Source: Acanthaster planci (lineage: Eukaryota > Echinodermata > Asteroidea > Valvatida > Acanthasteridae). From it: a stretch of DNA of 64,000 nucleotides. The notes under the pieces were generated by a model that ran no database searches, had not been told where the DNA came from, and worked only from the letters and a program-made list of their open reading frames with translations. This document shows, piece by piece, positions 1-12,500 of this stretch. Where the stretch lies: positions 609,256 through 673,255 of the forward strand of contig NW_019091361.1 of the NCBI RefSeq assembly GCF_001949145.1, given 5' to 3'. Each line of letters opens with the position of its first letter. The stretch's first letter is position 1. A program made the translations under genes and the position numbers.

Positions 1-353
1 ATCCTATTTTGACTTATTTTACCATTAACAGTTCAGGTAACAATTTGTCAAAGATCCCCTAAGATTTGTTTTAATTCTTTGGAAATCTCCATCACAAAGT
101 GTATCACATGTTGCATCCAGCAACTGTGATGTAATTTTGAAAACGAAAGCAACATTGCCAAACCACATCACGAAAAAAGATGCAATACAGGGGAAATCAC
201 TCACTGTGATACAACGTAAATTGAGTGCGTATGCGCCTTCCAAGTCTCTCAACACTCTGGTGTACATGAAACTGCCAAAAGAAATACAAAGATTTGAAAA
301 GGCACATGCCTCCATGGACATGTTATGCTTCCTGATATGCCTTAGCGCGTCAT
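1..353. other. No gene recognised
   Basis: Both strands carry open stretches of 75 to 100 codons here, overlapping each other in opposite directions. Neither translation shows a domain, a repeat or a recognisable motif. The composition is ordinary AT-rich DNA with no CpG enrichment. I treat it as intronic or intergenic sequence, possibly including the left part of the LTR-like stretch that follows. Confidence 0.5.
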
Positions 354-505
354 GTTACATCATGTGAAAAACCTCTATATAAGGAGATTGTTTATGACTA
401 CTCGTGAGAGACACAAACATGTACCATAACATGGCATAAGGGATGTTTGCAAGAAATAAAGTAAACTGTTGAACAAACTCGAAGGACTTTCATTATTTTT
501 CAACT
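354..505 (+). mobile_element. Possible LTR fragment or core promoter (TATA box plus AATAAA)
   Basis: A good TATA box, TATATAAG, lies at 376-383. A polyadenylation hexamer, AATAAA, follows at 455-460, only 72 bp downstream, and a T-rich tract follows at about 490-500. A TATA box and AATAAA this close together is the usual layout of the U3-R part of a retrotransposon LTR, where transcripts start and end within the same repeat. I could not find a convincing TG...CA pair, a flanking 5-bp target duplication, a primer binding site or any gag-pol remnant, so a solo or decayed LTR is only one reading. A lone TATA box and a chance AATAAA in AT-rich DNA would look similar. Confidence 0.2.
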
Positions 506-1734
506 GACTTTCTGACTCAAAAGGTATTTATAAATGGGGACACATGAGTGCTTTGGCCAGTCTTAAACATTCAGCTCAAGAGAATGGACAGTTGGCAAGG
601 GACATTATCAGCATCCATTCTCCTAATCGGACCAAGAAAACATTTATTGATATTCCCTTGTAAAAAATGTCCACAAAAACACAAAAAGGTGTATGCATAT
701 AATTGAATCAAAACAAGTTAAAAGGTTTTCAAATTATGTCTTTCAAATTTTCCATGGTCCAATTTACCAAACACATAAATGTCATCAAACCTAATCGTTG
801 CATTTTCTGAACTCAACAGTTCAAATATTTTATCCATCATTTTTTCCAATACTTCAAGGTAGATGAGTAGAAATCCTTCAAAAATTTGACAGTTTCACAT
901 ACAAGTATGGCAGACCAGTCTTGTCTCTGAACAACAACTTGACCTTGCGTGACCTCAAGCAGTCTGTCACTGACCTAGAGTGACCCCAGATTCACCATCA
1001 CAGCCCCTCCAGAAAGAAAAATAGTGAGGTAGTCAGACAAGAGTTGAGTGAACTTGATGGCAAAAGAAAGGCACGGGGGACCAAACGCAATTGAGAAAGA
1101 CTGACATTGTTCGGACACAAATGTACACTTTGCTTTTGCTTTCTTTCCCAAACAAGTCCAATGATAAATGTTACAGTAAAAAGTTAATATACCCAAGTGG
1201 ACAGTGAAGTAACAATGAACATTGAAGAAATTACTTACAGTTTAAGTAAACAATGCTAACTACCCACAAAAAAAGTTCCTGTTTGGCCTTGATTTTTGAG
1301 CTAGGTAAACATTGAAATTTCTCTGCAGCTTATTTTCATTATTGATATCATTAAAAGTTTTGAGAGTTATTTTCATTTCTAAGGAGCAATACGTTTTAAT
1401 GTGATATTCTAAGATATAATAGATTATCTCTTTACATATCACATTAAGTGAATTTGGGTGCAAATCTATGCAAAATACAACTCCACAAGGAATATCCACA
1501 TACTTCATTTGCTACTTTTTCCCCTGGAGTCCTGTTCAAATTTTACATTGAACTCTATTCTGGAAATAAATGCTTTTAATCAATGGAAGTATAGAGTAGT
1601 GAAAAGTCCAGCCTACAAGCATTTTCTTGAGCTAGACTCGCTAATTAGTCTTCTTATCACTGACAGTTAACGATTGTTCCAGTTGCTAGGGCTCACAGGC
1701 CAAGAACTGGAATCAACTAGCTTGTTTAAATGGT
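506..1734. other. No gene recognised
   Basis: AT-rich single-copy-looking DNA. Reading frames of 70 to 82 codons exist on both strands but overlap one another and show no motif. No tRNA-like boxes or inverted repeats were seen. Confidence 0.5.
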
Positions 1735-2130
1735 CTTTACAGCGAAATCCTGCCCGCGGGGTTCACAGCAACACTTGAAGCGAGCACAAGTACACTGGAA
1801 AGGCTACTTCAATCATGAACTATGCCTGGCGACCGATGATCGCAATATACCGAGGATGTCTCACCGGTACCCTGCCGGGAGGAAACGATCGACCGGCGGC
1901 ATCAACTGACAAATATCTCCATGCTGCAAACCCCGTGGATGCAAAAAACGAAACAGAAGACTGAGAAATCTATTGATATTGGAGGGGAAAACCGACTCCC
2001 CCTGAGAGACTTGAAGCTTCAGGGTCTTGCCGATAACAAGATAGTAATACACGCCAGCTACTTAACGCTAACACGCAAAGGCCATGTCGCATGGTACCCA
2101 TTCAGGACTAAGGTGTGACTTGCAAATTTT
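1735..2130. promoter_or_regulatory. CpG-rich block, possible regulatory element or non-coding exon
   Basis: This stretch stands out from its surroundings by its density of CG dinucleotides, with many between 1750 and 2110 including CCCGCGG, CGATCGAC and CCGGCGG. In genomes whose CpGs are depleted by methylation, such patches often mark unmethylated promoters, enhancers or selected sequence. The plus frame is open from about 1840 to 2118 and the minus frame from 2052 to 1861, but neither translation resembles a known family. No TATA box or strong splice-site pair is evident. It could be an enhancer, a 5' exon of a non-coding transcript, or a recently inserted repeat not yet CpG-decayed. Confidence 0.3.
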
Positions 2131-3982
2131 TTTTAATAGTATTCACTGATCGTAACGCTCTAATTGACGGGGCATTGTGTTGCCGACTGTCACAGAAGAG
2201 AAAGAGAGAGACGAAGACAGTGTCAGTGATCAGGGGAGATAGTGACAAGAAATCTTGAGGCTAAATTGGTTCTGGCTGTCCCAGGTCAGATGGCTCAGAG
2301 AAAATAACGTCTGAAAATGATGTGACATGGTGCATATATAAATTGTTCCCTTGGTGACCATTTGTTTTCTTCATGTAGTAAAGCTTTGCTGGCTACTGTA
2401 ATGTGCCTGACTGGCTGGAATTGCAGCATGTAATTCCAAGATAATTGGATGTAACTAGGGAAAAAAAAATCATTGACAATCCAGAATATTCATAACAATT
2501 CATGTTTTCTGGCATTTGACATTAAGGAATTGCCTGATGTCATTTGAGTAATAATGGAATGTATTTGATTTCAGGACAAGTCAGTGATGCACGAAATGTA
2601 ACAGCTTCTTAATAACAACATTCTACACCTCGCAATGAAACAAGCAGGTAATCAAGATTTCAATGGTAGAAAGTCACTCTAAAAACTCAAAGATACAATT
2701 TACAGTTAAAGTTATAATCACGAATTCCTGCATGACATGATTTCATGGATGCCAAATCATCCAACAAATTGTTTTTATCTCATTGTAAAAAAACTCCCCT
2801 TAAATTTTGGTAATTTTACATCATAAAAAGTCAGATTGAAATAAGTCTGGTGTCACACCCAGTAAATAACAAAACAAGCCAGTAATGCAACTGGAATGCT
2901 AACTACTCCAGTATTGGTCACCGGAACACCAAAGGCCTCAAGGTACGGGTCAAGTTAAGGAGTTCAATCATCCAGCCGATGGAAGCAACCTAATTGAACT
3001 CGATAGAAATTCATCTTCCATCTGGTGGGCTGTCGACCCAGGCTATCCAAGACTTTGGCCGGCTGGTTTAAGGGGATTTATAGCTGATTCACATGGGAAC
3101 AAAGGTGGTTCTCCTGCCTCCAAAGAAAAACCCCACTTGACCCTACAAATGTTTGGTGACCATGTCCATCTTGGCCAGGAAGACAACAATGGAGCAACAA
3201 AAATCATACTTGTTTTTATGCTCACAAAGAATCTTACATGTCTAATAAAAAGTCAAGGCTGACACACACAGCCACCATCAATGCTAAGTTATGCTTATGT
3301 CTTTGTCAGAGTTCTTTAACTAACGTAGGAAACAGTCGTTGAAGCTTTACAGACCTTTTAAAGTTTCCACAAGAGATAAAGACAGAGAGAGTCATAAATT
3401 GTGGTTACCTTGGACACATGGTCTGCATTAATGTTTGTTTCATCCTCCCTCCGCCAAGTTTAAGGGTAAAATCGGCAAATGGCCCCCAGATGTTACTGTA
3501 CGCTGCATTTCGACCAATATTTTTGCTTTTCCCTATTATATTCCTATATTCCTTATATTCCCTATTATATACACTGCACACCTTTGGCATTCAGGGAGAG
3601 TTTGAAAGAATTAATGATGCAGTTGATGAGAACGATATTCATGTTACTAAAAAGTCGGTGGCCAGGTGCCAAATTCCATCAAAGTTTCATTAAGGCCATC
3701 CTACATGTTGATAGCTATAATTCTAACTAATACATTTCTTCAGATATGAAAGGATTTATGGAGTAGCTAAAGGATTTCTACTGGTGGTCGCAAAGCCAAC
3801 ACAACCACTTTCATTGCCCACTGCTTTTTTTCTTTTGTGCAAAAGATTTGTAAAGGAATATCTGTTTATTGCCACTTACGAACCCAAAATTTACTACTCT
3901 TGACAGGCACAGGTAGTCAGCAAATGCATGAACAACTGCATGGATACACAAAGATAGCTAAGGGCAGGGGCTCTGCGAGTGG
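2131..3982. other. No gene recognised; short TTATATTCC-type repeat inside
   Basis: Ordinary AT-rich DNA. Between 3532 and 3570 a degenerate tandem of the unit TTATATTCC runs for four or five copies, a simple replication-slippage repeat. Reading frames of 83 to 91 codons over 3418-3730 run through this repeat and have no recognisable content. Confidence 0.5.
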
Positions 3983-3996
3983 ATAAGAGAGGGCGC
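3983..3996 (+). promoter_or_regulatory. Weak CTCF-like core
   Basis: The core AGAGGGCGC occurs here, but the bases upstream of it fit the CTCF consensus (CCASYAGRKGGCRS) poorly, about 10 of 14 positions. It is listed because several similar cores occur in the window. A single site of this quality could be chance. Confidence 0.2.
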
Positions 3997-4038
3997 TTTG
4001 AAACCAGGCAACCACATACCTTAGAACTAAAGATGTGC

Positions 4039-4169
4039 AAGGCACTGTTTGAGAACCACCAAAATGACATCGTCACTATGCAGACGCACCGGTCAAACAA
4101 TAAAAGATGCACGCTATTCAAGAAACATCCTACAACGATGTCATTTTGGTGGTTCTCGAACAGTGCCTT
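4039..4169. repeat. Inverted repeat with 35-bp arms (small foldback or MITE-like element)
   Basis: The left arm at 4039-4073 and the right arm at 4135-4169 are reverse complements over 35 bp with one mismatch, separated by 61 bp. As a result the two strands encode the same nonsense peptide in mirrored frames. A match this long and clean cannot be chance in AT-rich DNA. It points to a foldback or MITE-type DNA element, or to a recent inverted duplication. The loop is longer than in a usual pre-miRNA, and the arms pair with no bulges, so a microRNA is less likely. No clear target-site duplication was found at the outer edges. Confidence 0.7.
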
Positions 4170-5999
4170 CCTAAAGGTGTGTACAGCTGTGTTAAATTGA
4201 CTTCTAGAAACATCAAAAGATTGAGGGGATAGCACCCATGTATGATAGATACATGTAGTTACAGCTACTTCATGAGATGCACTGAAGAACTGGACAGACT
4301 CTTCTTAGCATGAAGTGCATTAACTCTTAGTCTCTTTTAAACTTAGCACAGTCTTTTGAGATGCTACCCCTTCAGTATAATTATTGTATCCTTAAGAGAT
4401 AATGCATTTCAGGTAAGCTGGTTTTTCTCAAGGCTTTTTTAACCCTTTGATGGATGGGCCTGTTTGAGGCTGACTGAAACACTGAAAATTAACTTATTGG
4501 ACAGTTTACCATGAAGCTGAGGTCAAAGGCTACTTTTCTATTGGCTACAAGTAATTATGCTTATGTCCTATCAGGATTCTGTATTTTAGATAGACTTGCG
4601 ATTTGACATGATCTGATGATTCCATGTGTGGAGAGAATAGTCATGTATGGTCAGATATGTCTGTAACATAGCATCTGTAATAAGAGGCACTGTAATCTTT
4701 ATATGCTCACACAAAAGGGGAAAATAATGGAACAAAGCTAACATCAGTCACCAGACTACAATGGCAAATACTGCAAATTCTAGGCCATGTCAATCAGTCA
4801 CAATGAAATGTGCAGGGACATCAGAGCGCAAAAAAACTTGAAGAAAGCAAACAGGACATATTTCTACTAATGAGGTATTCCTTCCTAACAGCATAAAAAA
4901 GTAATCAGGGATGAAGTTTCATCTTAGACCTAAGAGTAACGTGCAGCAGATGACATTCATCATTGAAGTACTAGACCATCCCATAGAACTCCCAATGGAT
5001 AGTAGTCACAGTGGATTCTTCTTTCACAAATCAAGCTTATACTACAAACACTCCAAGTGTGTGCCAACAATGGTTGATGATGGAGCTGCCGATGTAAACC
5101 CCGTGTCCTTGCATACAGTTGGCATGATTTGCATATCTTAGCAAAATACCCATTGAGGAAGAAAGCACAAGCAGACAAAGCCTTCCACTTTACTCAACGA
5201 ATTCACAAGGCAATCCTTGACAATAATTAAGTCCTTAAACATAAAATACATCTTCTTTCCAACTCTACTCTACATGTTACATGCAAAGTCCTTTCAATGT
5301 TTGGAAACGTTTACGAAGGGCTGGATTGAAATTGGTTATTAATGCAAATGTGGAATCGAGGGAGAGCCACTCTGAACTGACATTTCAAGAGGAATCTTTC
5401 TAACATCTAAACGGCAATTCATTCCACAACGCAACACTACATAAAATTCATTTTATGACATACTGACAGTCTCGCAGGTTAATTGAACCCTTCAATATTT
5501 AAGATCAAGATCCAAAAATATTGTGACCACCAAAAAGCAATTGATGCAATGAACTGCCACTTTCAATGACAGCATTATGTTTATGCATTACTTCGCTAAT
5601 TAGAAATAATTCTGTTGCAGCCACAGCATGTTTGAACAAGTGGTACATGTATGTCTGCTTTTTATCTGAAAAGCTTGAAAATGATGCCTCATATACATTT
5701 CATTTGCTCTGTTTGCTAAGTTTGAGGGGAAAATAGAATCATTCAGATATCCTGATCTCCCAATGGCGTCATAAAGTCTGTGCGGCAAACTAACAAAATT
5801 TCCTGAGCGACTTTCTGAGCAAATGGCAAGCTATCTGCTCCCAGAAGCAGCCCCACAAACTTGCCAATATATCTACAAATACATCTCTACAGGACAAGCT
5901 TACCGACCCCCTTGTGTGTGTTTCATTCAATAAGCTCCTCCCCCTCATTTGGCTGACCTACATACAGCCCCCTGGTAATGGCCATTAGGCTTTTTTTTT
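4170..5999. other. No gene recognised
   Basis: AT-rich DNA with scattered TACATGTA-type palindromes, for example near 4250 and 5643. Reading frames of 60 to 76 codons on both strands show no motif. No RNA gene or repeat with clear borders was seen. Confidence 0.5.
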
Positions 6000-6360
6000 C
6001 CTCCCTGCACTGCATTCATTCAAAGAAAGGATGTCCCTTTCAGGAGTGGCTACGGACGCGAGCCGAGAAAAGACGAAGAAATATCGATGTGACGTCTCTC
6101 AGCCAAATGAGCCAGTTATGAAAAGTACACAGCGTGGCGCGGCGATGGGGCGCACCTCAGGAACAATGCTGATTGACCCAAATGTCTCCTCTTGCTCTAT
6201 GGGTGTATTGTTGCATCGCCCATTTACCTAACACAATTCCACGAGTCTTCGGGATAAGAGACCAGACTTTCATAGTGATGGCCCGTTTTCTTGGCCGCAA
6301 ACAGCAAAGGAAGTGAATCAACATGACAGACCATTCATTTGGCTCCATTCTCATTTTCTC
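6000..6360. promoter_or_regulatory. CpG-containing block, candidate regulatory sequence
   Basis: From about 6030 to 6300 the sequence becomes more complex and CpG-rich, with clusters such as GGACGCGAGCCG and GGCGCGGCG. Overlapping frames of about 65 codons on both strands are unrecognised. The contrast with the AT-rich flanks, with no coding signal, suggests either a conserved non-coding element or an unmethylated regulatory patch. Nothing in the sequence alone identifies a target gene. Confidence 0.25.
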
Positions 6361-7359
6361 CTCAGCTCTGGCTGGCTGCTGATCACTGACAGTGCACTTC
6401 CAGAGGATAGCTAGAACCAGTGGAAAGTAGACAATGATTCCATAACAACCAATTCAGATTTAACCAATACCAGCTTTTTTTTAATCCAATCCTATTTTTT
6501 CACAAAAGTTTGTTATTTATTTACATTGATTGTTATTTTTTCATTTTTCTGCTTTTGAGAAAAAGTGTTTCAATCAAGACGTCTAACCTACATGTACTTA
6601 CTCTTTCGCGTTATCCCAGTTTGATAGTTATTTCCAACAGTCTAGCCCAAAACTCTCTTGCAGAATATAGCTTTGGTCGTATCCATTAGATATTCTGCAT
6701 CCATAATCCTTCTGAATATTAACTGGCAAATATGCATGGAAAAGCATGATGTTAACAACATTTTACATGCATTTCTGGTAAGCACTGAACCATGTGATAC
6801 ATGACGTGCTACATGTTACTGTGTATCCAAGGATACAAGCATGAACTCCCATAATGCACTGTTCCTTGGAAACTGTGATATGATTTATATCCATGTACAA
6901 TCATACCTACCAGTCTGGTATAAAGTGTTTTTGAACTTTTAATGTAAGATTCTATTGTGGAATTCTGAAGTAGTTATTGCAACGTATCATGCCTCTTTCG
7001 AAAAACTTAAAATGATACCTTCTCTGATTTATTGACTTCACAAGCTGTCTGGAAATGGTTGATAATGATTGGCCTGATTGGGGTGATTTTTTAACATAGA
7101 GAAAAGCTATTTTAAATTTTTTTTTTTGATTAGATTCATCCACAATACTGAATATAGTTACACATGTCCATGCATAACCGTGTGCTAATGGCCGTCCATT
7201 TACTGGTCCACAGACCAAGTCCAAGAGTATTGTCAAGGATATCATTCAGCAATTTCATCAAGATTTTTGCCTTTGCTTTGATTAAGACACAACATGAACC
7301 CATGAACCCACTCTCTCAATCTGAGGCTGTACTTTCCTTGACCCATGAACTTGCCCAAT
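6361..7359. other. No gene recognised
   Basis: Low-complexity T-rich tracts lie near 6475-6560. The rest is unremarkable AT-rich DNA with no supported feature. Confidence 0.5.
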
Positions 7360-7995
7360 CAGCAACATCTACTACATGTATTTGCCACCCAAGACAACGC
7401 CACGGCAGAATCCAAGGTCTGCCGCCCCGACAGTAAACTCCCCCCCTGACAGAGCTGGGACCATTGAAGCCCACAGGGACTTGCCGAGAAATACCGAGAG
7501 AAGAAATTTGGTCTCATTTACTCGCTTTTCAAGCAATTTAGAAACAAACAGAATGTGATACGCGTGTAATATCCAAGGACTGACAATAACCAGCATTTGA
7601 GGGACAAAGGCAAAAAAGGGGTTACACAGCAACACACAGTACCGATTCCAAACCTGTAGTTTCTTCAGGCCAGGCTGGGTGAATTCTCTGGAACATACAC
7701 AGACCCTGATGTGTGACTGGAGGGTGCGAGGTTGTTGTATTAGAAATATGAGCTGTCTGATTGATCGTAACGTGGGCACAGCTCTAAAGGCATTTACTTC
7801 ATCGCAATTGTCTCTCGCGTGAAAGGGGACAAAGGACAGTATTGCGTAGCGGGCTACATTATGGGCTGCGTGACGCAGTCGCAGGGGTTCATAACATTGT
7901 TGATAAGGGAGGCGACACCTTTGGCTTAGAAGATTAATTTGGGCAGCTGATGGGGGTATTGATTTCGCTTGTCAATAGTGTGTTAGAGTTACATG
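7360..7995. promoter_or_regulatory. Candidate regulatory block with a CTGCGTGACGCAG palindrome
   Basis: This block has more CG dinucleotides and less simple sequence than its flanks. It holds a 13-bp palindrome at 7866-7878 (CTGCGTGACGCAG), whose TGC-GTGAC-GCA layout resembles binding sites of bZIP factors such as Maf or ATF families. TAAT-type homeodomain cores follow near 7932. The minus strand is open for 135 codons over 7372-7779, one of the longest frames in the window, but the translation has no recognisable domain and includes unlikely low-complexity stretches, so I do not call it a gene. A conserved non-coding element is a reasonable guess, unproven. Confidence 0.25.
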
Positions 7996-9524
7996 ATGTA
8001 TTTGAAGGTCTTTCAGACCTTGTTAATGGCAAGACCAGACCTCGACCCCCTTGCTTGGTGTAAAAAGACTTATTTCTTTAAAAAGAGCTTCAATGGAACA
8101 CTTTTCTTTGAAATCTATCCATTCATCTTCCTAGCAAAGTTCAAAAGTCTCAGACAAGGTTACTGAAGTAGTTTTGAGATAACAAGTCTTGGTACTCAAG
8201 AAATGAAATGAAGCCTTTTTCAGTAACTGCCATTAAATAGCCCACAAAATAATGCTGTTAGTTATATTCTTTTCGTTCATTTAAGAAGCAGTGTGAGAAT
8301 ATATTTCCTTGTCTTTCTTTCTCGAGCTTTCCAAATGTATGTATTATATGTATTGCTTTGAAACCACTGCAGAAATCAACAGGTACATCAGAAACAAAAG
8401 TTTACACAGTTTCTACGTTCCCTGAAGATTTCAAATTCAACAGACAAGTATTCAACCCCAGGCTCAATAGACAACAACTAGTTTGGAGGTCTGGAAGCAA
8501 ACTTCCACAACTAATGTCTCTTCTAAAGATCAAATTTCACTTTATTCATCAGTTGTGCAATAATGCTTTCCACAGCACTCAAAATGAAGGAAAAGACTAA
8601 AGGGGAAAAAAAGAACACAGTGCATTTATATATTAGCTGTCATCCTCACAGCTCCCTGCTGGCGGGAATTCGACAGGCTGAACAATGAACAATGATCTTT
8701 TAAAGATTTTCTAAGGCACGAGGAGTAAACGGTACTTTGGACCCTGCTGTGCTTTCAGTGGAAATCTGTAGGAAAGCTTGAGGGTTGTAGCAAAGAGAAG
8801 AGAAGAGGGCACAGCAACTGGGCATTTGTATCACTCATTTGGCACTGCAGGGCAAACAGGGCTGCAACTCATGAATGAAACGAGGTATGAATGATGGCCC
8901 TGTGGTTTGTTTGCTCTGCGTATTAATGATGACAGTTGACAAAGATTGATACTAGCTTGCTCTAACACAACGTGTCAAACCACCAGCCAAATATGATTTC
9001 AATTTCAGCCATTGGGGTTCTTTCCTCCTCACTCTTTTTCCCAATTTTTTGTTTGTTTTTTTGCTCGTGTGCTTAGAGTTTTTCTTCTTGTTTTTTTTTT
9101 TTAGAATGACAAGAAATACATTGCCTTTCTCTGTTTCCATTCTATGGTACAAACCAAGCATTAGCCCAATCAAACAACCACTCTACAGTGAGAAAATAAA
9201 GCAGAAGTGTGTACTGTACGATGCTTTTTCCAGACTGTCCCAAATCACTAACATTTGGTCCACAGAATGAAGACATAATATTATGAATTCAACACTGCCC
9301 TGGAAAAAAAATGAAAGGAAGGAGACACAATTATTATGTCTTCCAAAATGTTCATGAGTATTCTGAGTTTTAGAATACCATCTGAATAGAGGCCCAGATT
9401 CCACAACTTCTATTTCATACACAAAAAACAACAGTAGCTTCATTCCCACAGGACCATTGAAAACACTGGCATCCTGGAAAAGTAAACCATTAGGAAAAAG
9501 TACATGTACGTGTAGAATTTAGTT
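7996..9524. other. No gene recognised
   Basis: AT-rich DNA with poly-T runs near 9050-9105 that create opposite-strand frames of about 73 codons rich in lysine or phenylalanine. These are by-products of the homopolymers. No supported feature. Confidence 0.5.
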
Positions 9525-9549
9525 TTCTCTAAATTTTAAATTTAGAGAA
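9525..9549. repeat. 25-bp palindrome
   Basis: Two 11-bp perfect arms, TTCTCTAAATT and its reverse complement, are separated by 3 bp. The length exceeds what is common by chance but the composition is AT-rich. It could be a factor binding site, the core of a decayed element, or a replication-error palindrome. Confidence 0.5.
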
Positions 9550-12500
9550 CACCTTCAGCATTGGAAACATTCTTGGCCTCATCCAGGGAAATTTATCAAG
9601 GTTATAAGTGGCTTGTACCAGAAAAACACCTCAAGTGAATGCTTGTGTTATCTATGCCTGTCATGAAGCAATCAATACAGACTTCTATTCTTCATATCTT
9701 GTCAAGGAAGTCTGACACCATAGCCTGAGAGAAATCAGACACTATCAAAGACAAACAAGTATAAATATTGCAAAGTTTTAAGGCTACAACCCTGACAGAG
9801 AAACGTAACAAAGAGAATAGTATGGCTTCTCATGTTCCACTGATTTAACCATCTGAGCAACGATTCCTGTTTTCTTCTCCACACATCTATCTTTCATTTT
9901 CATGGAGATGGGGTGTGAATATTTCCTCAAAGTGAGATAAATAGGGATCTGGGCCAACGAAAACATAGCAAAAAATGCCACAGCGGACAATGGATACTGG
10001 AATTGTTGGGTAAGCACGTGTGTGTGAGAGTGTGTCTGTGCGACCTAGAATCTTATGTGGGCTGACAGATTCCTGAAAGCCTGGGTAGGTAATTCAGACT
10101 GCAGTCCAACCGACAGCCCCAAGACAGAATCAGGTTCTGCAAATAAAAATGCAAAACTATTTCAGAAATTCAAGCGCATCGTTTTTCTCTCCTTTTTGGC
10201 TCTCTCCCCTCCTAGCCATGTGCTTGGCTAGCATTCTGGGTTCAATGGGTCATGTGAGCTTAGCATACAGCAGAGGCCGCTATCTGGGTTAACCTAACAC
10301 ACGGATTGGAATATTTGAGAAATGGATCCTCAGGTTCCTAGGCTAGCTTGGTCGTGTACTAGCACCAGGCACTTCCATCATTGTTAGCATGGATCCATCG
10401 GTAAACAGTCCATCTCAAACAGTCTTCTCCTAACCACAACCACAAGACATGAAAAGCTTCCCCCAAAAGAAAGGACAGAAAGAAAAAAAAACAAGAGAGA
10501 GAAAAACAAGAACGCAGAATTGAGTCATGGCAAGTTACAGTGTTCATATGGGCCAAGCACACACACGCACGCATGCACGTTTTTCCAGTAATACAGTAAT
10601 AGCTAAGCTAACAATTGCTGCTGTAGTACCTCCCTCCTTCCTTCTACAACCACCCCCCCCAACTCAATTCCTGTGTCCTGTACAATTTGCCTAGTGCAGA
10701 TCAAGAGTATGGTGAGATTGCAGAGTGGGACGCGTTTGTGGACACACGTTCCCGTGTTTGTTTGGCTCTGCGTGCATATGCTCATGTGGGGCCGTGGAAA
10801 CTTCTCCCACAAGCTCATCCCTCCGCCTGGTTTATACACGATGGGGAAAGGACAGATTAAATTAGCCCACACCGTCAGAATAAACACAATACAACATTAT
10901 CAGTTCTGGCCTATTTTGGACGAGGTCCCTGTCCACATTTGGGGCATCTCTTGTTACCTACTGCTGCCGAGGTTGGTCCCGACCGTGATAAGTAATTCAA
11001 ACCAAGCCTGGAGATAGTTTACTATGTACAGAACAACTTTCATATCTTGAATCAACTTTTGCGGGCGAATATTTATGACAAGGGTCTCCCAGTGCAAACA
11101 AACTTCCAGTCCTTGGGGAACTGGGGGGGAAAAATTGTGGAATGGGAGGGACAGTAGATGGACCTCAGAGAATGCGAGAACAGAACAAAACTATGAGAGC
11201 AGCATTTACAACTGGATGAGGAATTTGACAAAAAACAAATTCAAAAAGAAAGTATTCAGAGAAGAGTGGGGATAAGACCGTGAATGGGAATCCAAAATGG
11301 GGCAAAGAAAAAGGAGAAAAGGCTTAAAAGCACTGACAGTCACAAGACATGGAACTGGTTTTTGTTGTAAAGGACATTCAACGGAATAGTTCCTTAATAA
11401 GATTTCCAGTCTTTAAATTAAGCCATGACTCAATGTATAGCCTGAACCCAAACGTGTATGAAATCATACTCAAGGGCTTGGGCAGAACAATGTGTCTCAT
11501 TATCAATGCAGCGGCAATACATTTTCATTCATTTCAGCATTCACTACTCCATTTTCCCAGCTTTTTCATTCTACTTTAAATTGGATATTGACAATGGACA
11601 GAATGGAAGCAAATGAGACATGCCTCGGTTGGAATCTCAAAACCACAATCATGTCCTAATTTTATTAAAAAATCCTACAGGGGGCTCCTCCATAGTGCTT
11701 TCAATTGACGACCGAATCACAATTCTCCTAACAGATTGTTTACCTTCATCTCTATTTTTTTCTAAAATTAAATATCAGAGCACGTACTGTCATGTCCTTC
11801 CATGAGATGCCACGGACTACAAACCAAACAATACAAAACACTGCTCAACAATGGCAGCCCCCATTTGGTCGAGGACGGGAACACTGTTACCAATAACAGG
11901 CGTAAACAAATCAGCAAATGGTCTCTTCGTTACTCTTATAAGTGCATTGTTCCCTGAGCCACCAATAAAAATGCTCATTTCAAGAAAAATCTTATATGTT
12001 TCAATGTAGGTGAAGACTGTGCAAGAATGTAACACACAAGGGTAGTGTTATAAGTACATCAACATTACTGCATCGGAAGTACTGGGAAACAGCAGCTACA
12101 GAAAGTGTAGGCACATTTCCAGCTGCAAAACACAGTCTTATCCTTGAAACCAGATCCTAACATTTTGTACAAATGACTATAGAATCAGTGGTGGTGCATC
12201 AGTGAAATGGTTTGTAACTGGGTTCATGACCTTTTTGTGAATTCTACTAACCAAGAAAATAGTCAATAACTTTCTTTTTTAATGGTAGGGCATGAAGGAT
12301 TCCTCCGGATTCAAATTTACCAAAAAAAAAAAATTTGAAATGACGTATACTTTAAACCAAACAGACATTTGGGAGAAATACCGAACCATATTTGGGTGCC
12401 TTTAAACTGTCAATTGCTTTTGTTTACCTGTGGCCGCTCTGGCTTAATGTGTCCGCCTTGTGTAGGCCACAACAGTCACCAGCAAACCTGCAGCAGAAAT

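Noticed and set aside
4039-4169. MicroRNA precursor
   Set aside because: Arms pair without bulges, the loop is 61 bases, and I recognise no known microRNA seed; not excluded but not supported.
7372-7779. 135-codon minus-strand frame
   Set aside because: No domain, signal or conserved motif; also overlapped by plus-strand frames. Length is within chance expectation.
9049-9173. Lysine- and phenylalanine-rich frames on opposite strands
   Set aside because: They are by-products of poly-T/poly-A runs, not proteins.
10673-11017. 114-codon plus-strand frame in a GC-richer patch
   Set aside because: No family recognised, overlapped by a 94-codon minus frame, and no splice or start context.
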